Below, in pieces: positions 63,790 through 64,000 of a stretch of 64,000 bases of DNA. Under the pieces are notes generated by a model. It searched no databases and was not told where the DNA came from. It saw nothing but the letters and a program-made list of their open reading frames with translations. Both the position numbers and the translations under genes were made by a program. The stretch's first letter is position 1. Every line of letters starts with the position of its first letter. This DNA is from QHCA01 sp003244095 (GTDB taxonomy: Bacteria > Actinomycetota > Actinomycetes > Mycobacteriales > QHCA01), in NCBI GenBank assembly GCA_038329965.1, contig JBBQNN010000011.1, forward strand, positions 7,331 through 71,330. Direction: 5' to 3'.

Positions 63790-64000
63790 CTACTTGACGT
63801 AGTACTCGAAGACCAAACCGCCGGCGGTGAGCAGCACCGCGATGAATCCGACGGCGATCAGCCAGTAGGCCGGCCAGTAGACCAGCCCCAGGCCGAGCAG
63901 CGCGGCCGCCCCCCCGACGCCCACCGGCCAGTAGCTGCCCGGGCTGAAGAAGCCCAGCTCACCGGCACCCTCGGAGATGTCGGCATCCGGCCGATCCTCC
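63790..64000 (-). CDS. ctaF: Cytochrome c oxidase subunit 4 (CtaF), N-terminus beyond the window
   Basis: The C-terminal 69 residues of the actinobacterial oxidase subunit IV, reading in from the right edge: GELGFFSPGSYWPVGVGGAA and a second helix WPAYWLIAVGFIAVLL ending GLVFEYYVK at the stop codon. This small subunit accompanies the ctaC-ctaD genes, which should lie further right. Position matches Rv2199c. The start is not visible. Confidence 0.9.
   Translation of the reverse strand, partial: EDRPDADISEGAGELGFFSPGSYWPVGVGGAAALLGLGLVYWPAYWLIAVGFIAVLLTAGGLVFEYYVK

Overview
The window is very GC-rich, uses many GTG starts and is densely packed with 4-nt ATGA/GTGA overlaps. It encodes actinobacterial signature functions: a diheme QcrC/QcrA/QcrB complex with CtaE/CtaF, a PASTA-type PknL kinase, a class II DAHP synthase, PimB/MptA-type mannosyltransferases and a RodZ-type HTH. 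It is chromosomal DNA of an actinomycete. From memory, the gene order is a stretched version of the Mycobacterium tuberculosis block Rv2174-Rv2199c (mptA, Rv2175c, pknL, aroG, Rv2179c, Rv2182c plsC, Rv2185c, Rv2186c, fadD15, pimB', Rv2190c, Rv2191, trpD, ctaE, qcrCAB, ctaF). The organism is not Mycobacterium itself: it carries carotenoid genes, a Tad pilus locus and several other insertions. I cannot fix family or genus from the sequence.

Regions. 1-3.2 kb: 3' part of an MptA-like mannosyltransferase, phytoene synthase, and a split heterodimeric lycopene cyclase convergent with it. 2.8-9.3 kb: the Rv2175c-like PknL-substrate homologue, an NfeD-like/flotillin pair, two coupled Gfo/Idh/MocA oxidoreductases and PknL with four PASTA repeats. 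9.3-14.3 kb: two unrelated DAHP synthases flanking a threonine aldolase, a phosphofructokinase with pyrophosphate-type residues, and an Rv2179c-like ribonuclease. 14.5-17.6 kb: DUF1028 protein, glycerol kinase, Crp-family regulator. 17.7-23.8 kb: a two-component pair coupled to plsC, a carboxylesterase-like hydrolase, an archaeal-type ornithine cyclodeaminase-like protein and an EEP hydrolase. 23.8-29.6 kb (minus strand): TadG/TadE pseudopilins, carbamate kinase, ROK glucokinase, SRPBCC proteins, a phosphoesterase and a zinc-ribbon membrane protein. 29.7-33.8 kb: FadD15 and an ABC exporter.

34.0-46.3 kb is a Tad (Flp) pilus locus: CpaB, TadZ, TadA, a von Willebrand A-TadB fusion, TadC, an unusual receiver-like/RodZ-HTH/GAF protein, a NarL-type two-component system, two Flp pilins and a GT-C-like membrane protein. 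No prepilin peptidase is visible; the TadE/TadG genes lie about 8 kb away on the other strand. 46.4-58.4 kb (mostly minus): PimB, two metallopeptidases, an NlpC/P60 hydrolase under a c-di-AMP (ydaO-type) riboswitch, an NYN RNase, a class III CoA transferase, a DEDDh exonuclease-UvrC fusion, TrpD and a receiver-like protein. 58.5-64 kb: cytochrome oxidase assembly and the qcrCAB-ctaE respiratory supercomplex genes, with ctaF cut by the right edge.

The clearest window-wide regulatory signal is that at least thirteen genes have a -10 hexamer (TANNNT, in one case CATAAT) ending 6-7 nt before the start codon with no Shine-Dalgarno sequence, which predicts leaderless mRNAs. I saw no tRNA or rRNA genes, no CRISPR array, no insertion sequence and no prophage.
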